Origin: Bacteroidota bacterium
GTDB lineage: Bacteria; Bacteroidota; Bacteroidia; Chitinophagales; Saprospiraceae
NCBI GenBank assembly: GCA_029781865.1
Contig: JAKOVW010000054.1
Coordinates: 248,001 to 312,000 of the forward strand
Length of the DNA: 64,000 nucleotides
Direction of reading: 5' to 3'
Program-made: the position numbers and the translations under genes
Part shown: piece by piece, positions 26,874 through 38,279 of the stretch
How the letters are laid out: each line of letters begins with the position of its first letter
Position numbering within the stretch: position 1 is the stretch's first letter
The notes under the pieces: model-generated
The model's input: the letters and a program-made list of their open reading frames with translations, nothing else
Told to the model about the DNA's origin: nothing
Database searches by the model: none

Positions 26874-29825
26874 ATGATGCCTGTTACCAGAATCATTCTT
26901 TTTGTATTGATTGGTTTTTCAATTCAAGGGCAACAACTTTTATTCCGCAATTACACAACCCGGGATGGATTATTGTCCAATGTAAATTACTATTTTTTTC
27001 AGGATTCAGAAGGATATCTGTGGATTAGCACAGAAAGCGGTTTAAGCCGGTTTGATGGGAAAAATTTTAAGAACTTTGAAAAAACAAACGATGGCCAATC
27101 CATCAGTTCAAGTTTTTGTATTACTCAAACTTCCAATGGACATATCTGGGTTGGAGGATATGGAAATGGCTTATTTGAATATAACGGAGAAAAATTTGTC
27201 AGGCATATTATCGGCTCCAATCCCAAAAGCAATTATATCAATGATCTATTGGAAACAAATCCTAACGAATTATTGATCTGCACAGAAAATGGTTTATATA
27301 AATTTTACAATAATAAAGTCATCGATTCTATTCCAGATGCTGATAATAAACCTCTTATCATAGCATCGACAGGAAATATCGTAAAGGATTCCAGTAAACA
27401 CATTTATATATTGTACAACGGAAAGCTGTGGAATCTGGATCCTGAATGCAAAGTGATTTCAGAAGCCTTATCCCATGCTCACAAAACGGACTATTATTCC
27501 TGGATGAATCTGTTGCACGATGGCCGCTTAATTATTGGCAGCGTAGAAAACCAGATGATCTATATCTCCAAGCAAAATAGTATTGAACATTCATTTCACC
27601 TGAGCAATTGCCGAACGGGTTACGCCATAGATGATCTCAACGGATTTCTTTGGATTTCTACCAATAAAGGTTTTTTCAAAACATCCCTGTCCGATCCATT
27701 TACAAAAGGAAACCAGTGGTTCAGATCTGAAAATGGACTTCCAACGGATATGATCAGTATGGTTTTTCTGGATCGCGAACATAACCTTTGGTTTGGTTCA
27801 TATGGAAAAGGCATCTATAAACTTGCAGAACCGGAAACCTATCGTTTCGAATATCCATACACTTCCGCCCTAGGTTGCGCAGATCTGAAGGGTCGTCTAT
27901 GGATTTCAACACCAGAAGGCATTCGCGTAATAAGTAAATCGCTCAATGAAAATTCATCTGTTGAATTGAAGCAACAGCAGTTGCATCCATTTCCGGATAA
28001 GTACTTCAAAACCATGGGTGCGATTCAATTGGTAGGTGAAAATCAATTATGGCTCGGATGTGACAATGGCACTTTGGTCAACTTCGAAATCATTGAAGAC
28101 AAGACCGGAAAAATAAACCTGAAATACCTGAGAGAATTAAGTCCGCGAAATGGATTTCCACTATCTATGTCGATTTGGATTTTTATTGATCGTGAGGGCC
28201 GGCTCTGGTATTCTGAACTCAATAAAAACCGCATTCATGTTGTAGATATATCTTCAAATAATCCTGTCCTGGTTAAAACAATCACTTACGAACCAGGTAC
28301 CAATTCTTCCAACCGGCGTGATGTATTTGAAGATGAAAAGGGAAATTTTTGGATTGCCTATGGTACAAACAAAATATTGATTTTAAATTCTGATTTGTCC
28401 CTGCATGAGAAAATGGAATTCAGTACATCCGGAAAAGAACAGCAGATCAATTGCATCTTCAAGGAACCAGATGGGAAACTATGGCTGGGTACAAATTCAG
28501 ATGGTATATTATACATTACACCTGATGGAAAAAGAATTCAATATAATAAATCATCAGGATTATTAAGTAACCGGATTTCCCGCATTGTCAAAAGAGATGA
28601 AAATACATTCTGGATTGCAACCTGGAATGGAATTGCATTTGTTTATCATCAGGGAGATTCCATTCGCCTCGATGAGAATCGCGAATTAACTCAAAGTCCA
28701 ATTTGGTCATTGGGTATCTTTCCCGACAGCACAGGTTGGTTCGCGACCAATTTCGAAGTGGTGCTTCATAAAAAAGATTCATCGCGGCGGGCATTTTTTC
28801 CGCCTGCCGTTTTACATAAAGTAATCATCAATGGTAAAGAGCGAACCTTTGACATTCCATTACAACTTACTATTGATGAAAATGATCTCGTCTTTGAATA
28901 TGGATCAGTATGTTTGCAAAGCAGAGTTGGAATTCGCTATAGTTATAAGTTGGAAGGGAATATCACAAGCGATTGGAGTCAACCATCAGAAATGGAATCC
29001 GTGAATTATGCAGGATTAAAACCAGGATCATATATATTTTTGGTAAAAGCAATTACAACGGATGGATTGGAAAGTCTAACACCAGCTTCTTTTGAATTCA
29101 CAATAATTCCTCCGTTCTGGCAAAAATGGTGGTTCATTGTGTTATGCTTTATAGTTGCAAGTACTATCGTTTGGTTTCTGGTTATTTTACGAATCAGAAG
29201 ACTTGTCGAAATTGAGCGATTGCGCGCACGCATTGCTGCAGACTTACATGATGATATCGGATCTGGATTATCGAGAATTGCATTGGCGACTGATATGTTA
29301 ATCCGCCAAAAAGCAGATGCAACCAATATGGTAAATATGAATTTGACATATCGCATTGGGAAAATAGCTCGCGAACTTATTGAGTCAATGGGTGATATCG
29401 TATGGGCGATTGATCCTTTAAATGATTCTCTTAGCCGCGTTATAGATCTGATCAGGGTATTTGCTAATGATATTTGTGAAGCGAAAGATATTAATTGCCA
29501 ATTCGCATTTGATCCCAAAGCTCTTGACTTTAGATTAGGTTCAGAAGTAGTTTTGAATTTTATATTGATTGCGAAAGAAGCCATTCATAATGCGGCAGTA
29601 CATTCATCATGTAAAAATATTAGAATTGAAATAAAATCAGAACAAAAAGACCTTCAATTATCGATAATCGATGATGGAAAAGGTTTCAATGAAAATGAGC
29701 TCGAGCGCATCAATGGACTTAACAATATGAAGCGAAGAGCTGAAAAAATTAATGGCACATTGAAAATCATGTCATCTCGCGGAACAGGAACAGAAATTCT
29801 CTTTAATCTTCACCTGCCCCGTTGA
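26874..29825 (+). CDS. Propeller-type two-component sensor histidine kinase
   Basis: About 983 residues: signal peptide, two seven-bladed ligand-sensor propellers built of Reg_prop repeats (repeated W-I-STESGLSRFDG-type motifs, about 30-640), a Y_Y_Y domain (about 650-745), one membrane helix (about 751-773, WWFIVLCFIVASTIVWF), a HisKA_3 dimerisation domain with His at about residue 792 (ADLHDDIGSGLSRIA) and a HATPase domain (EAIHNAAVH, DDGKGF, NNMKRRAE, GTGTEI). This is the carbohydrate-sensing design of Bacteroidota, here as a classical, not hybrid, kinase paired with the upstream LuxR regulator. The ATG at 26874 is preferred over an upstream TTG at 26850. Confidence 0.93.
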   Translation: MMPVTRIILFVLIGFSIQGQQLLFRNYTTRDGLLSNVNYYFFQDSEGYLWISTESGLSRFDGKNFKNFEKTNDGQSISSSFCITQTSNGHIWVGGYGNGLFEYNGEKFVRHIIGSNPKSNYINDLLETNPNELLICTENGLYKFYNNKVIDSIPDADNKPLIIASTGNIVKDSSKHIYILYNGKLWNLDPECKVISEALSHAHKTDYYSWMNLLHDGRLIIGSVENQMIYISKQNSIEHSFHLSNCRTGYAIDDLNGFLWISTNKGFFKTSLSDPFTKGNQWFRSENGLPTDMISMVFLDREHNLWFGSYGKGIYKLAEPETYRFEYPYTSALGCADLKGRLWISTPEGIRVISKSLNENSSVELKQQQLHPFPDKYFKTMGAIQLVGENQLWLGCDNGTLVNFEIIEDKTGKINLKYLRELSPRNGFPLSMSIWIFIDREGRLWYSELNKNRIHVVDISSNNPVLVKTITYEPGTNSSNRRDVFEDEKGNFWIAYGTNKILILNSDLSLHEKMEFSTSGKEQQINCIFKEPDGKLWLGTNSDGILYITPDGKRIQYNKSSGLLSNRISRIVKRDENTFWIATWNGIAFVYHQGDSIRLDENRELTQSPIWSLGIFPDSTGWFATNFEVVLHKKDSSRRAFFPPAVLHKVIINGKERTFDIPLQLTIDENDLVFEYGSVCLQSRVGIRYSYKLEGNITSDWSQPSEMESVNYAGLKPGSYIFLVKAITTDGLESLTPASFEFTIIPPFWQKWWFIVLCFIVASTIVWFLVILRIRRLVEIERLRARIAADLHDDIGSGLSRIALATDMLIRQKADATNMVNMNLTYRIGKIARELIESMGDIVWAIDPLNDSLSRVIDLIRVFANDICEAKDINCQFAFDPKALDFRLGSEVVLNFILIAKEAIHNAAVHSSCKNIRIEIKSEQKDLQLSIIDDGKGFNENELERINGLNNMKRRAEKINGTLKIMSSRGTGTEILFNLHLPR

Positions 29826-29896
29826 ATGATGTCCGATTGATGAACCGATAGATTCCGGCATTAGCAATTTAGGCTTGAAAACCTGAATTGTATTAA

Positions 29897-29945
29897 AACT
29901 GTACATTCGTTCAGTTGCTCTAAGCGAATTTGGACTCTACTTTTG
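29897..29945 (+). promoter_or_regulatory. Palindromic operator and promoter of the heparinase gene
   Basis: AACTGTACATTCGTTCAGTT (29897-29916) differs by two bases from the palindrome before the response regulator. TTG (29915-29917), 20 nt and TACTTTTG (29938-29945) form the promoter. Both sites are also followed by CATGTAATT and an AAATTTTT-CA stretch, so the similarity extends beyond the palindrome. Confidence 0.7.
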
Positions 29946-29987
29946 CCCATGTAATTCTTCAAATTTTTTCACCTTAAAAACCCAATT

Positions 29988-32900
29988 ATGAAACCGTATT
30001 TAACTTCAGCGATTTTATTGAAAATCTGCGCTTTGATCACCATTCCGGTTTTCCTTTTTTCACAATCCTTGCCAAGTCCGGTATTGTTTTTTCCGGCAAA
30101 CAATGCAATTAATCAACCGGTAAATGTAACTATCAAATGGCACGCAGTACCCGATGCCGACCAATACAAAGTTGCGTTGGGTACGACCCAATACGCGGAA
30201 GGTTCCATTGTATGGGATACGATGTACACTGATACTTCCTATCTTGTAACAAACCTTTCTCCGGGAACCTACTATTGGAGGATAAAAGCAAAACATACTG
30301 CCACCCCCTTTCAATCCAGCAGTTGGTCGGGAGTTTGGAATTTTACTGTGTCCAATCCCAATGCACCGCTGGCGACTCCTGTGCAAATCAGTCCGGCCAA
30401 TGGAGCTACCGGACAACCAACAATTGTAAACTTAAGCTGGCAAGCGGTATCCGGTGCTACGCAGTATAAAGTTTCCATCGGAACAAATTCGCAGGGAACC
30501 GGAGACATTGTATATGATACCAGTTATACCGGTACCACGTATAAATCTCCAACTCTTTCATCCGGTACGTATTACTGGCGGATTCAAGCCAAAAACAATT
30601 CACCTTATCAGACCAGTAACTGGTCATCTTTCAGAAGTTTTACGGTCAGTGCACCAACACTAGGCACACCTGTTCTGGTAAGCCCTTCGAATAATTCAAC
30701 ACTTCAGGTTCCTGGAACTAATCTTACCTGGCAAGCAGTAAGTGGTGCAACTTTTTATAAAGTTAAAATCGCAACGGATCCTTTAATGACAGCTATAATT
30801 TTTCAGGATAACAATGTAATAAATACTAATCGAATCGCTCAAAACTTAAATTATAATACTCAATATTACTGGACAGTACAGGCAGCAAATGGCAATTCCA
30901 CCGGAACGGTATCAAATCCAAAAACATTTAAGACCATGCCTGATAATCCTAATGCGGTCACTACGCATCCCAGATTATTAATTACACAAGCTAATTTGGC
31001 AACTATCCAAAGTTGGGCGACTCCTTCAAATCCCATTTTTGTCGCTTTACAGAATGCATTAAATACGGCAATTTCCAATTACAATACAAAATTTTTTCCC
31101 GGAGGTCAACCTAATCCGGTTTGGCCGGACATTGGCAATATTACCTGGTCAGGTTATGTCACTGAACAGTATGCAGAGTTTTTTGCATTCTGGTCTCTCA
31201 TTGATCCTAATTTATCCAATCGTCCGATACATGCACAAAGAGCTCGCAACCTGCTGATGTATGTAATTAACGAAGCGATCAAAGGCCCGGCAGCCGGATT
31301 GCCATTCCGTGATCCTCAGTTTATGACTTATGATCGCTCACGGGTGTATGGTGAGGCTTGTCCACTTACAGTGGATTGGATATATAATGCAAAAGATGCC
31401 AATAACAATGACATTCTTACCACATCGGACAAAGCTAAAATTCGAACGGTATTTCTGCGCTGGAGCAATGATCAGGTCTGGGCATGGAATCATCCTACCC
31501 CTGAAGGGATAATGAATGACAAACAAATTACATTGACCAACCGATGGATACTAAACAATTACTATTCAGGCCATGCACGAAATCTAACTTTCATGGCATT
31601 GGCAATGGATGCAATCGATGATGCACCATTAGATCCTAACATACACTATTCAGCGCTTGGAAATAGTTTGCGCAGTTATATTTTCAATGCAACGGGTGCC
31701 TGGCTATATCAACAATATGCCCAATATGAAAACCCTGAAATCGTGTCAACAGATTACAATGTCTCCCCTGCAGGACTTGGAATGGGAAGCGGCGGCATGT
31801 CTGTAGAAGGATCATTATATGGAGAAAGCTTAGGTTGGGTGGCGCAAGAAGTCTTTGCTTTAAAAACCTGTGGATGGATGGATGAAGCTGTCATTGGAAA
31901 ACAAGCAAAACTTCTCAACAGTAGTTATTGGACTGAAGTAGTAGATGGAATGTTACATGAAATAGCACCTGTTCCCTTTATCCCACAACAGGCCAGTTAT
32001 TATGGACCAATTTATCCGGTGGCAAATTATGGTGACCTGCACCGCATATGGATGACCCCATTTTTTATTGATATTACAGCTCCGATTGGATTAATGGATA
32101 TGCATCTGAATAACAATGCTACGCGTCTTGACAAATGTCGCTGGTTTACGCGGAATGCCTTACAGGGCGGAGCAGGCTTGTTACTGCAACGCGTTGGCAA
32201 TGTATGGTCTGAAAGTCTTGCAACACAAAGTATTTATTATTTCTTATTGCTTCCTCCCAACGGTTCAAATCCTGCTGATCCAAGACCAAATATGGAAACT
32301 ACTTTTTTTGATCCTGCATTTAACAGAATTCTCGCACGCACTGACTGGACTTCAAATTGCTCCTGGTTTGATTGGCATTGCCACTGGACGAAAATAAATC
32401 ACCAGGCGGGCGATGGCAATCAATTCGAATTTTACAGAAAAGGTGAATGGCTTACTAAGGAAAGAAGTGGATACACCAATGATAATATCGGAACGACTTC
32501 AGAATTTCACAATACGATTGGATTACAAAATGATGTACCAGCCAATTTGCAATGGTATGAAGGACCTATTTCACAAAGGGGCGGACAATGGAAGGAAGGC
32601 TTGAATGCCGGAGATCCATCAGTACAAACCAGTTTTGGTACAGATTATATTTATGCAACAGGTGACGCGACCAATCTCTATAACAGACCGAATCAGTTTA
32701 GCCAGGCCAATGCAGCCACTGATATTTTATTTGCCGTTCGCTCTATAGTCTGGTTAAAGCCTGATCATATTGTTATATACGACAGAGCTAAATCAAAAAC
32801 AGCCAATCGCTTTAAACGATTTTTTCTTCAGTTTACAGCTGCTCCAACTGTATCCGGTAAAAATGTTACAGTGAATACACCCGGAGGTCAAAAAGTGTTC

Positions 32901-33668
32901 GTCTCTAATCTGCTTCCTTTGAATTCTGCAATTACTTCAAGTGTTTCTGAAAGTCTCAATGCAATGGCAGAACTTGAAAACACCACACATGAAATTAAAA
33001 TTGAAGATCCATCCAATCCATCTGATATCCGTTTTCTGAATGTGTTACAGGGAGCTGATGGTAACGGCACCAAAGACAATCCTTCGCTGATTCAAAGTAA
33101 TGCGGGAACTGACTTCGAAGGAACGACTGTAAAAAATACGGCAGTGCTGTTTCAAAAAGTATGGAATGCTTCATTCAGTTTTACCACATACTCCATTCCC
33201 AATGTGATTACCCGTCAAATAGTAACAGGAATGGTACCGAACGCTGGATTTGATATCAGTATTATACCAAATGGCAGCAATTACGATGTGACCATTACAC
33301 CGGGTGATGACATCTATGCAGACAAAGGAGGAGTATTGATCATTGAGAATGCCAACTTCATTGTGAATACATTGGAAGCCAGATCAAGAACACATCCTCA
33401 AAATAATGCTGCTGATTTTCAAATTACGCCCAATCCATTTGATGAATGCACGCAAATCTGTTTCTCTTTAAAACAGGATGCTGAAGTTAGTCTTGAAATT
33501 CTGGATCTGAATGGGAAAACGCTGCATAAAGTTTTAAACCAGCTGGCAATGAATTGTGGTGATTATAAAATTCCATTCAGCGATAAAAATTTAAATCCAG
33601 GATCTTATATATGCAAATTGACTATTGGAGCAAAACAACTTAGTCAGGTTATGATCCTTCAACGCTAA
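29988..33668 (+). CDS. T9SS-exported heparinase II/III-like polysaccharide lyase with FN3-like repeats
   Basis: A 1226-residue secreted protein: signal peptide (1-25), three fibronectin-III-like repeats (about 28-128, 130-230, 232-335, each with a WQAVSGATQYKV-type strand and a YYWRI strand), an alpha-toroid domain typical of heparinase/alginate-lyase folds (about 345-780, starting HPRLLITQANL), a heparinase II/III-type beta-sheet domain (about 800-1130, with HHxx-like NHQAGDGNQFEFYRKGEW and SEFHNTIG), and a T9SS sorting domain (about 1140-1226, ITPNPF ... GSYICKL). Such enzymes cleave uronic-acid polysaccharides by elimination. The gene shares its operator with the preceding two-component system. 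The precise substrate is unknown. Confidence 0.85.
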   Translation: MKPYLTSAILLKICALITIPVFLFSQSLPSPVLFFPANNAINQPVNVTIKWHAVPDADQYKVALGTTQYAEGSIVWDTMYTDTSYLVTNLSPGTYYWRIKAKHTATPFQSSSWSGVWNFTVSNPNAPLATPVQISPANGATGQPTIVNLSWQAVSGATQYKVSIGTNSQGTGDIVYDTSYTGTTYKSPTLSSGTYYWRIQAKNNSPYQTSNWSSFRSFTVSAPTLGTPVLVSPSNNSTLQVPGTNLTWQAVSGATFYKVKIATDPLMTAIIFQDNNVINTNRIAQNLNYNTQYYWTVQAANGNSTGTVSNPKTFKTMPDNPNAVTTHPRLLITQANLATIQSWATPSNPIFVALQNALNTAISNYNTKFFPGGQPNPVWPDIGNITWSGYVTEQYAEFFAFWSLIDPNLSNRPIHAQRARNLLMYVINEAIKGPAAGLPFRDPQFMTYDRSRVYGEACPLTVDWIYNAKDANNNDILTTSDKAKIRTVFLRWSNDQVWAWNHPTPEGIMNDKQITLTNRWILNNYYSGHARNLTFMALAMDAIDDAPLDPNIHYSALGNSLRSYIFNATGAWLYQQYAQYENPEIVSTDYNVSPAGLGMGSGGMSVEGSLYGESLGWVAQEVFALKTCGWMDEAVIGKQAKLLNSSYWTEVVDGMLHEIAPVPFIPQQASYYGPIYPVANYGDLHRIWMTPFFIDITAPIGLMDMHLNNNATRLDKCRWFTRNALQGGAGLLLQRVGNVWSESLATQSIYYFLLLPPNGSNPADPRPNMETTFFDPAFNRILARTDWTSNCSWFDWHCHWTKINHQAGDGNQFEFYRKGEWLTKERSGYTNDNIGTTSEFHNTIGLQNDVPANLQWYEGPISQRGGQWKEGLNAGDPSVQTSFGTDYIYATGDATNLYNRPNQFSQANAATDILFAVRSIVWLKPDHIVIYDRAKSKTANRFKRFFLQFTAAPTVSGKNVTVNTPGGQKVFVSNLLPLNSAITSSVSESLNAMAELENTTHEIKIEDPSNPSDIRFLNVLQGADGNGTKDNPSLIQSNAGTDFEGTTVKNTAVLFQKVWNASFSFTTYSIPNVITRQIVTGMVPNAGFDISIIPNGSNYDVTITPGDDIYADKGGVLIIENANFIVNTLEARSRTHPQNNAADFQITPNPFDECTQICFSLKQDAEVSLEILDLNGKTLHKVLNQLAMNCGDYKIPFSDKNLNPGSYICKLTIGAKQLSQVMILQR

Positions 33669-34040
33669 TCCAAAGTTCTTAAATAACATTAATTATATAA
33701 AGAAAGCCGGCTCTCGCCGGCTTTCCCATTTATCAAAAGCTGCATTGATTGTTCTGAATTTTTTTAAATAGCGAAAAGAAATTCTAATTTAATGCGTTGC
33801 CCTTTGACTTAGGAAATAGTAAAGGGGTTTGTTTGTAATCTAATATGTATAGGACTATTGCGTAACTAATTTAACTAAGGCCGCAGATTTTTTTGTGGGA
33901 TTCATTTGGGTGAGTTCAACTGTATTTTTGATTCAATGAATTTTTTTAAAACAAGATCTTCATTGAATTTTTTTTGATGACAATGTAAAACACACGTCCA
34001 ATCTCTAACAATTTCGTTTCACGAAAAGTACAATAACAAT
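33669..34040. other. 372-bp region between heparinase and icmF genes
   Basis: Convergent 3' ends. Besides the terminator at 33702-33725 only AT-rich sequence is seen, with no coding features and no repeat. Confidence 0.5.
33702..33725. terminator. Strong hairpin terminator after the heparinase gene
   Basis: A perfect 10-bp GC-rich stem (GAAAGCCGGC/GCCGGCTTTC) with a TCTC loop, 34 bp after the stop codon. A-rich on one side and pyrimidine-rich on the other. Confidence 0.85.
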
Positions 34041-37000
34041 TTACATATTCCTCCTGTACTTTCCGCCTACAGCATACAAGGCGGTTGTAATCTGACCCAG
34101 TGAACAGGACTTGACTGCTTCCATCAATTCAGCAAAAATATTTTTGTTGTGTAAAGATGCTTTTTGCAAAGCCAGCAAACGATCCGGTGATGAAGAAGTG
34201 TTAGCCTTCTTCAATAACTCCAATGAAGCAATTTGATTGTTTTTTTCATCTTCCGTTGCGCGAATGACTTCCCTGGGCAAAACGGTTGGAGAACCATCTT
34301 TTGATAAAAATGTATTCACGCCAATTATAGGATATTCACCGGTATGTTTTAAGGTTTCGTAGTACAAGCTTTCCTCCTGTATTTTGCTGCGCTGATACAT
34401 TGTTTCCATTGCTCCAAGTACTCCGCCCCGTTCTGTCATTCTGTCAAACTCGGATAGCACGGCTTCTTCAACGAGATCGGTCAATTCTTCAATAATGAAT
34501 GAACCCTGCAGTGGGTTTTCATTTTTTGCGAGTCCCAATTCGTTATTGATGATGAGTTGAATGGCCATTGCACGACGCACAGATTCTTCAGTAGGAGTCG
34601 TAATTGCTTCATCATAGGCATTCGTATGCAGTGAATTGCAATTATCATAGATGGCATATAATGCCTGCAATGTCGTCCGTATATCATTAAATGAAATTTC
34701 CTGTGCGTGCAGGGAGCGACCGGATGTTTGGATGTGATATTTCAACATCTGGCTGCGTTCGTTGCCATGATATTTATACTTCATTGCTTTCGCCCATATT
34801 CTCCTGGCCACTCTTCCGATTACTGCATACTCCGGATCGACTCCATTTGAAAAAAAGAATGAAAGATTGGGAGCGAAATCGTCGATATGCATTCCACGGG
34901 ATAAGTAGTATTCCACGAATGTAAATCCATTCGCTAAAGTGAATGCCAGTTGAGAAATTGGATTGGCTCCTGCTTCAGCAATATGATATCCGCTGATGGA
35001 AACCGAATAAAAGTTTCGCACTGCATTTTGAATAAAATACTCCTGCACATCACCCATAAGCTTCAACGAAAACTCTGTAGAGAATATACAGGTATTTTGT
35101 GCCTGATCTTCTTTGAGTATATCTGCTTGTACGGTGCCGCGCACAGATTTTAGTGCTTTCGCTTTTAACTGATTGTAAATAGCCGGTTCTAATACTTCAT
35201 CACCGGTAATACCCAGCAACAATAAACCCAAACCATTATTTCCGGGTGGGAGCTCTCCTTCGTATTTAGGCCTTGCCAATCCCTTATCGTCGTATTTCTT
35301 TTTTAAAACTTCTTCTACTTTGGCAGACAAGTTATGTTCGTGAATGTATTTCTCACATTGCTGATCGATTGCCGCATTCATAAAAAATGCACAAATGGTT
35401 GCAGCAGGACCATTGATGGTCATACTTACCGAAGTCTTCGGATCGCATAAATCAAACCCGCTGTACAATTTTTTTGCATCATCCAGACTACATACACTCA
35501 CACCACTATTTCCAACCTTTCCATAAATATCCGGTCGGAAATCGGGGTCCTCTCCATACAGCGTTACTGAATCAAATGCCGTACTCAATCGGTTTGCCGG
35601 CATATCGACACTCACATAATGAAATCTCCGGTTAGTGCGTTCCGGACCACCTTCTCCGGCAAACATGCGGGTTGGATCTTCTTCTGATCGTTTAAAAGGA
35701 TAGACTCCGGCAGTATAAGGAAACTCTCCAGGTACATTTTCCTGCAATACCCATTTCAAAATATCACCCCAATCGCTGTATTTGGGAAGCACGACACGCG
35801 GGATCCGCGAATGGGAAAGTGATTTTGAATAAGTTGGAACCCGAATTTCTTTATCTCTTACCTTATAAATGTATTCATCTGCCTGATAGCGATGCTTTTT
35901 ATCTTCCCAGGTTTCGAGGATGACTTTGGGAATCCCGTCTATTTTCAATGCAATGTCGTCAGATACTTTTTTAAGTGAAGTAGAACCAGATTTATCCACA
36001 TCACCACATAAAGAAATTGCTGTTTGAATGGCCTGCCATTGATGCGCATATAATGCTTGCTGATTCACCCATTGATCATATTGACGGTTGTTATCTGTGA
36101 TTTCACTCAGATAGCGGGTTCGACCTGGTGGGATGATGTAAATTTTTTCAGATTCACCGGTAACGAGATTCAGATGAGCACTTAAGCTAACCTTGGTTTT
36201 TTGTTGAATGATCTCAATGAGCTTTTTGAATAGCATATTTGTGCCCGGATCATTAAACTGGGAAGCTATGGTACCAAATACCGGCATATCATCCGGTTTT
36301 TGATCAAATGCTTTATGATTGCGTTGAAATTGTTTACGCACATCCCGGATTGCATCCTGCGCTCCTCTTTTATCAAATTTATTGATTGCAACTATATCTG
36401 CAAAATCGAGCATGTCGATCTTTTCCAATTGCGTGGCTGCTCCATATTCCGGAGTCATGACATATAAGGAAACATCGCCGAAATCTACAATCTCCGTATC
36501 GCTTTGACCAATTCCGGAAGTTTCCAGGATGATTAAATCGAAAGCTGCCGCTTTCAGTATTTTCAAGGCATTCTTGATGTGTGGTGAAAGTGCCAGGTTG
36601 CTTTGCCGGGTCGCCAATGATCGCATGTAAACCCTACCGCCATGAAATTCAGGATGTATGGAATTCATGCGGATCCGGTCTCCCAGTAAGGCACCTCCAG
36701 TCTTGCGTTTAGATGGGTCGACCGAAAGAATGGCTATGGTCTTACCCGGAAATTCGAGGATAAACCTCCGTACGAGCTCATCCACCAGACTGGACTTACC
36801 AGCTCCACCTGTCCCGGTAATGCCCAAAACGGGTATAGTCTTAGTGCCGGCTCCTTTGGATAAGGATTCTATAAGCTGTTCTGCTTTTTCCGGATAATTC
36901 TCCACTGCTGAAATCAATCTCGCGATTGCCTTAAAATCTGTATTCGCAACCGCTTTCAATTCACCGTTTAAGGATGCCCCGGTTGCGAAATCACATTGTG

Positions 37001-37424
37001 AAATCAGGTCATTAATCATGCCCTGAAGCCCCATATGGCGTCCATCATCAGGGCTATAGATCCGATTGATCCCATATTTCTGTAGGGCCTCAATTTCTGA
37101 AGGAAGAATGGTACCCCCACCACCGCCAAAGATTTTAATATGTCCGCATCCTTTCTCCCTAAGAAGATCATAGATGTATTTAAAAAATTCATTATGTCCA
37201 CCCTGATAGGAGGTTATGGCGATTCCCTGTACATCTTCCTGAATTGCAGCATCGACAATTTCAAGAGCAGACCGGTTATGTCCGAGGTGAATTATTTCAG
37301 CACCACTGCTCTGCAAAATCCGGCGCATAATATTGATTGCGGCATCATGCCCGTCGTAGAGGGACGCTGCAGTAAGGATTCTGATCTTGTGTTTGGGGTG
37401 ATAAACCGCGACTTCAGCCAGCAT
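34041..37424 (-). CDS. icmF: Fused isobutyryl-CoA mutase
   Basis: A 1127-residue fusion of three parts: an N-terminal adenosylcobalamin-binding domain (about 10-140; the usual DxHxxG is DGHDAAI, followed by GGGGGT), a MeaB/ArgK-type G-protein chaperone (about 185-420; Walker [14 protein letters not shown]) and the acyl-CoA mutase TIM barrel (about 540-1080, with the [21 protein letters not shown] stretch). IcmF interconverts isobutyryl- and n-butyryl-CoA (sometimes isovaleryl/pivalyl-CoA), with the G domain protecting the B12 cofactor. Length and order match the family. It links branched-chain and butyrate-level acyl-CoA pools, which may also feed PHA metabolism. Confidence 0.95.
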   Translation of the reverse strand: MLAEVAVYHPKHKIRILTAASLYDGHDAAINIMRRILQSSGAEIIHLGHNRSALEIVDAAIQEDVQGIAITSYQGGHNEFFKYIYDLLREKGCGHIKIFGGGGGTILPSEIEALQKYGINRIYSPDDGRHMGLQGMINDLISQCDFATGASLNGELKAVANTDFKAIARLISAVENYPEKAEQLIESLSKGAGTKTIPVLGITGTGGAGKSSLVDELVRRFILEFPGKTIAILSVDPSKRKTGGALLGDRIRMNSIHPEFHGGRVYMRSLATRQSNLALSPHIKNALKILKAAAFDLIILETSGIGQSDTEIVDFGDVSLYVMTPEYGAATQLEKIDMLDFADIVAINKFDKRGAQDAIRDVRKQFQRNHKAFDQKPDDMPVFGTIASQFNDPGTNMLFKKLIEIIQQKTKVSLSAHLNLVTGESEKIYIIPPGRTRYLSEITDNNRQYDQWVNQQALYAHQWQAIQTAISLCGDVDKSGSTSLKKVSDDIALKIDGIPKVILETWEDKKHRYQADEYIYKVRDKEIRVPTYSKSLSHSRIPRVVLPKYSDWGDILKWVLQENVPGEFPYTAGVYPFKRSEEDPTRMFAGEGGPERTNRRFHYVSVDMPANRLSTAFDSVTLYGEDPDFRPDIYGKVGNSGVSVCSLDDAKKLYSGFDLCDPKTSVSMTINGPAATICAFFMNAAIDQQCEKYIHEHNLSAKVEEVLKKKYDDKGLARPKYEGELPPGNNGLGLLLLGITGDEVLEPAIYNQLKAKALKSVRGTVQADILKEDQAQNTCIFSTEFSLKLMGDVQEYFIQNAVRNFYSVSISGYHIAEAGANPISQLAFTLANGFTFVEYYLSRGMHIDDFAPNLSFFFSNGVDPEYAVIGRVARRIWAKAMKYKYHGNERSQMLKYHIQTSGRSLHAQEISFNDIRTTLQALYAIYDNCNSLHTNAYDEAITTPTEESVRRAMAIQLIINNELGLAKNENPLQGSFIIEELTDLVEEAVLSEFDRMTERGGVLGAMETMYQRSKIQEESLYYETLKHTGEYPIIGVNTFLSKDGSPTVLPREVIRATEDEKNNQIASLELLKKANTSSSPDRLLALQKASLHNKNIFAELMEAVKSCSLGQITTALYAVGGKYRRNM

Positions 37425-37443
37425 AAGCTAATTAATTAGAGCC

Positions 37444-37451
37444 CAAAATTA
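37444..37451 (-). promoter_or_regulatory. Candidate -7 box of icmF
   Basis: TAATTTTG on the minus strand, 19 bp before the icmF ATG, fits TAnnTTTG. No matching -33 element is obvious. Confidence 0.35.
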
Positions 37452-37602
37452 CACAAGTCGCTGTTTGTAAATCAGAAATGTTGGATAAAAGCGTTATTTG
37501 ATCATTCCGCAAATAGTTCGAAGTCGATATATTTGCCGGAAGCTTTAATCTTAATTTTAAGCATTTAGATAAGTCCAACTTTATTTTCCTAATTTGCAGG
37601 AT

Positions 37603-38265
37603 ATGAAAAAGACAGGATTTTTAATTCTAATTCTATTTTTCTACTCGGCTGGCCTGTTTTCCAAACAATGGATCGTGTTTTTTGCCAAGGAAGGTTTTTT
37701 TGATGGCTTGTTCCGGCAATCTTTTGGTCATGCGTACATTGGATTGGTTTGGGAAGATCCCACTTTGAATCAAAAAGTTCTGGTCGATTGTTTCGGATTT
37801 TATCCAAAAGGAGGTATTCAATCCTCCGGTTTATTTGGTTATATGGAAGGGGAAACCAGGGATGATGTTGCTTCATTGCGCGAACATGACTTTGCTGTGG
37901 AAATTTCCGAACAGGAATTAATGTCCTGCCTGCTGCTGAAAAATGTCTGGGAGAATAAAAAATACTCGTTGCTTGGAAATAATTGCATTGATTTTATGAA
38001 AAATTACTGCAAGCTGATTTCCAAATTAAAAATACCTTCCGGTTTCTTCCTGCTGCCATCCACATTCCTGAGTTCACTGAGAACGGAAAACGAAAATCTG
38101 GAACGCAGGAATGAAATAACAAACGTCGTTGAAGTGGACCAGGCGTATAAAAGCAAATTTGGATTTATTAAAAGACAGCAACATTTGATCAACGAGAAAT
38201 TTAAAAAGATCAAATTTCATAAACTCCGTTTTCTATTCCGTCATCCCAAACCTGCAACAAAATAA
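37603..38265 (+). CDS. Secreted protein of a probable permuted NlpC/P60-like fold
   Basis: A 220-residue protein with a signal peptide (1 to about 19). A conserved-looking His in SFGHAYIGLVWE comes before a Cys in LLGNNCIDFMKNY. The His-then-Cys order and the NC motif recall permuted papain-like (LRAT/NlpC-P60-type) domains, but this is inference from two motifs. The C-terminal 60 residues are basic. ATG 37603 is chosen over an in-frame TTG nine bases upstream. No functional partner is evident nearby; uppP follows. Confidence 0.6.
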   Translation: MKKTGFLILILFFYSAGLFSKQWIVFFAKEGFFDGLFRQSFGHAYIGLVWEDPTLNQKVLVDCFGFYPKGGIQSSGLFGYMEGETRDDVASLREHDFAVEISEQELMSCLLLKNVWENKKYSLLGNNCIDFMKNYCKLISKLKIPSGFFLLPSTFLSSLRTENENLERRNEITNVVEVDQAYKSKFGFIKRQQHLINEKFKKIKFHKLRFLFRHPKPATK

Positions 38266-38279
38266 ATTATATATCTACT

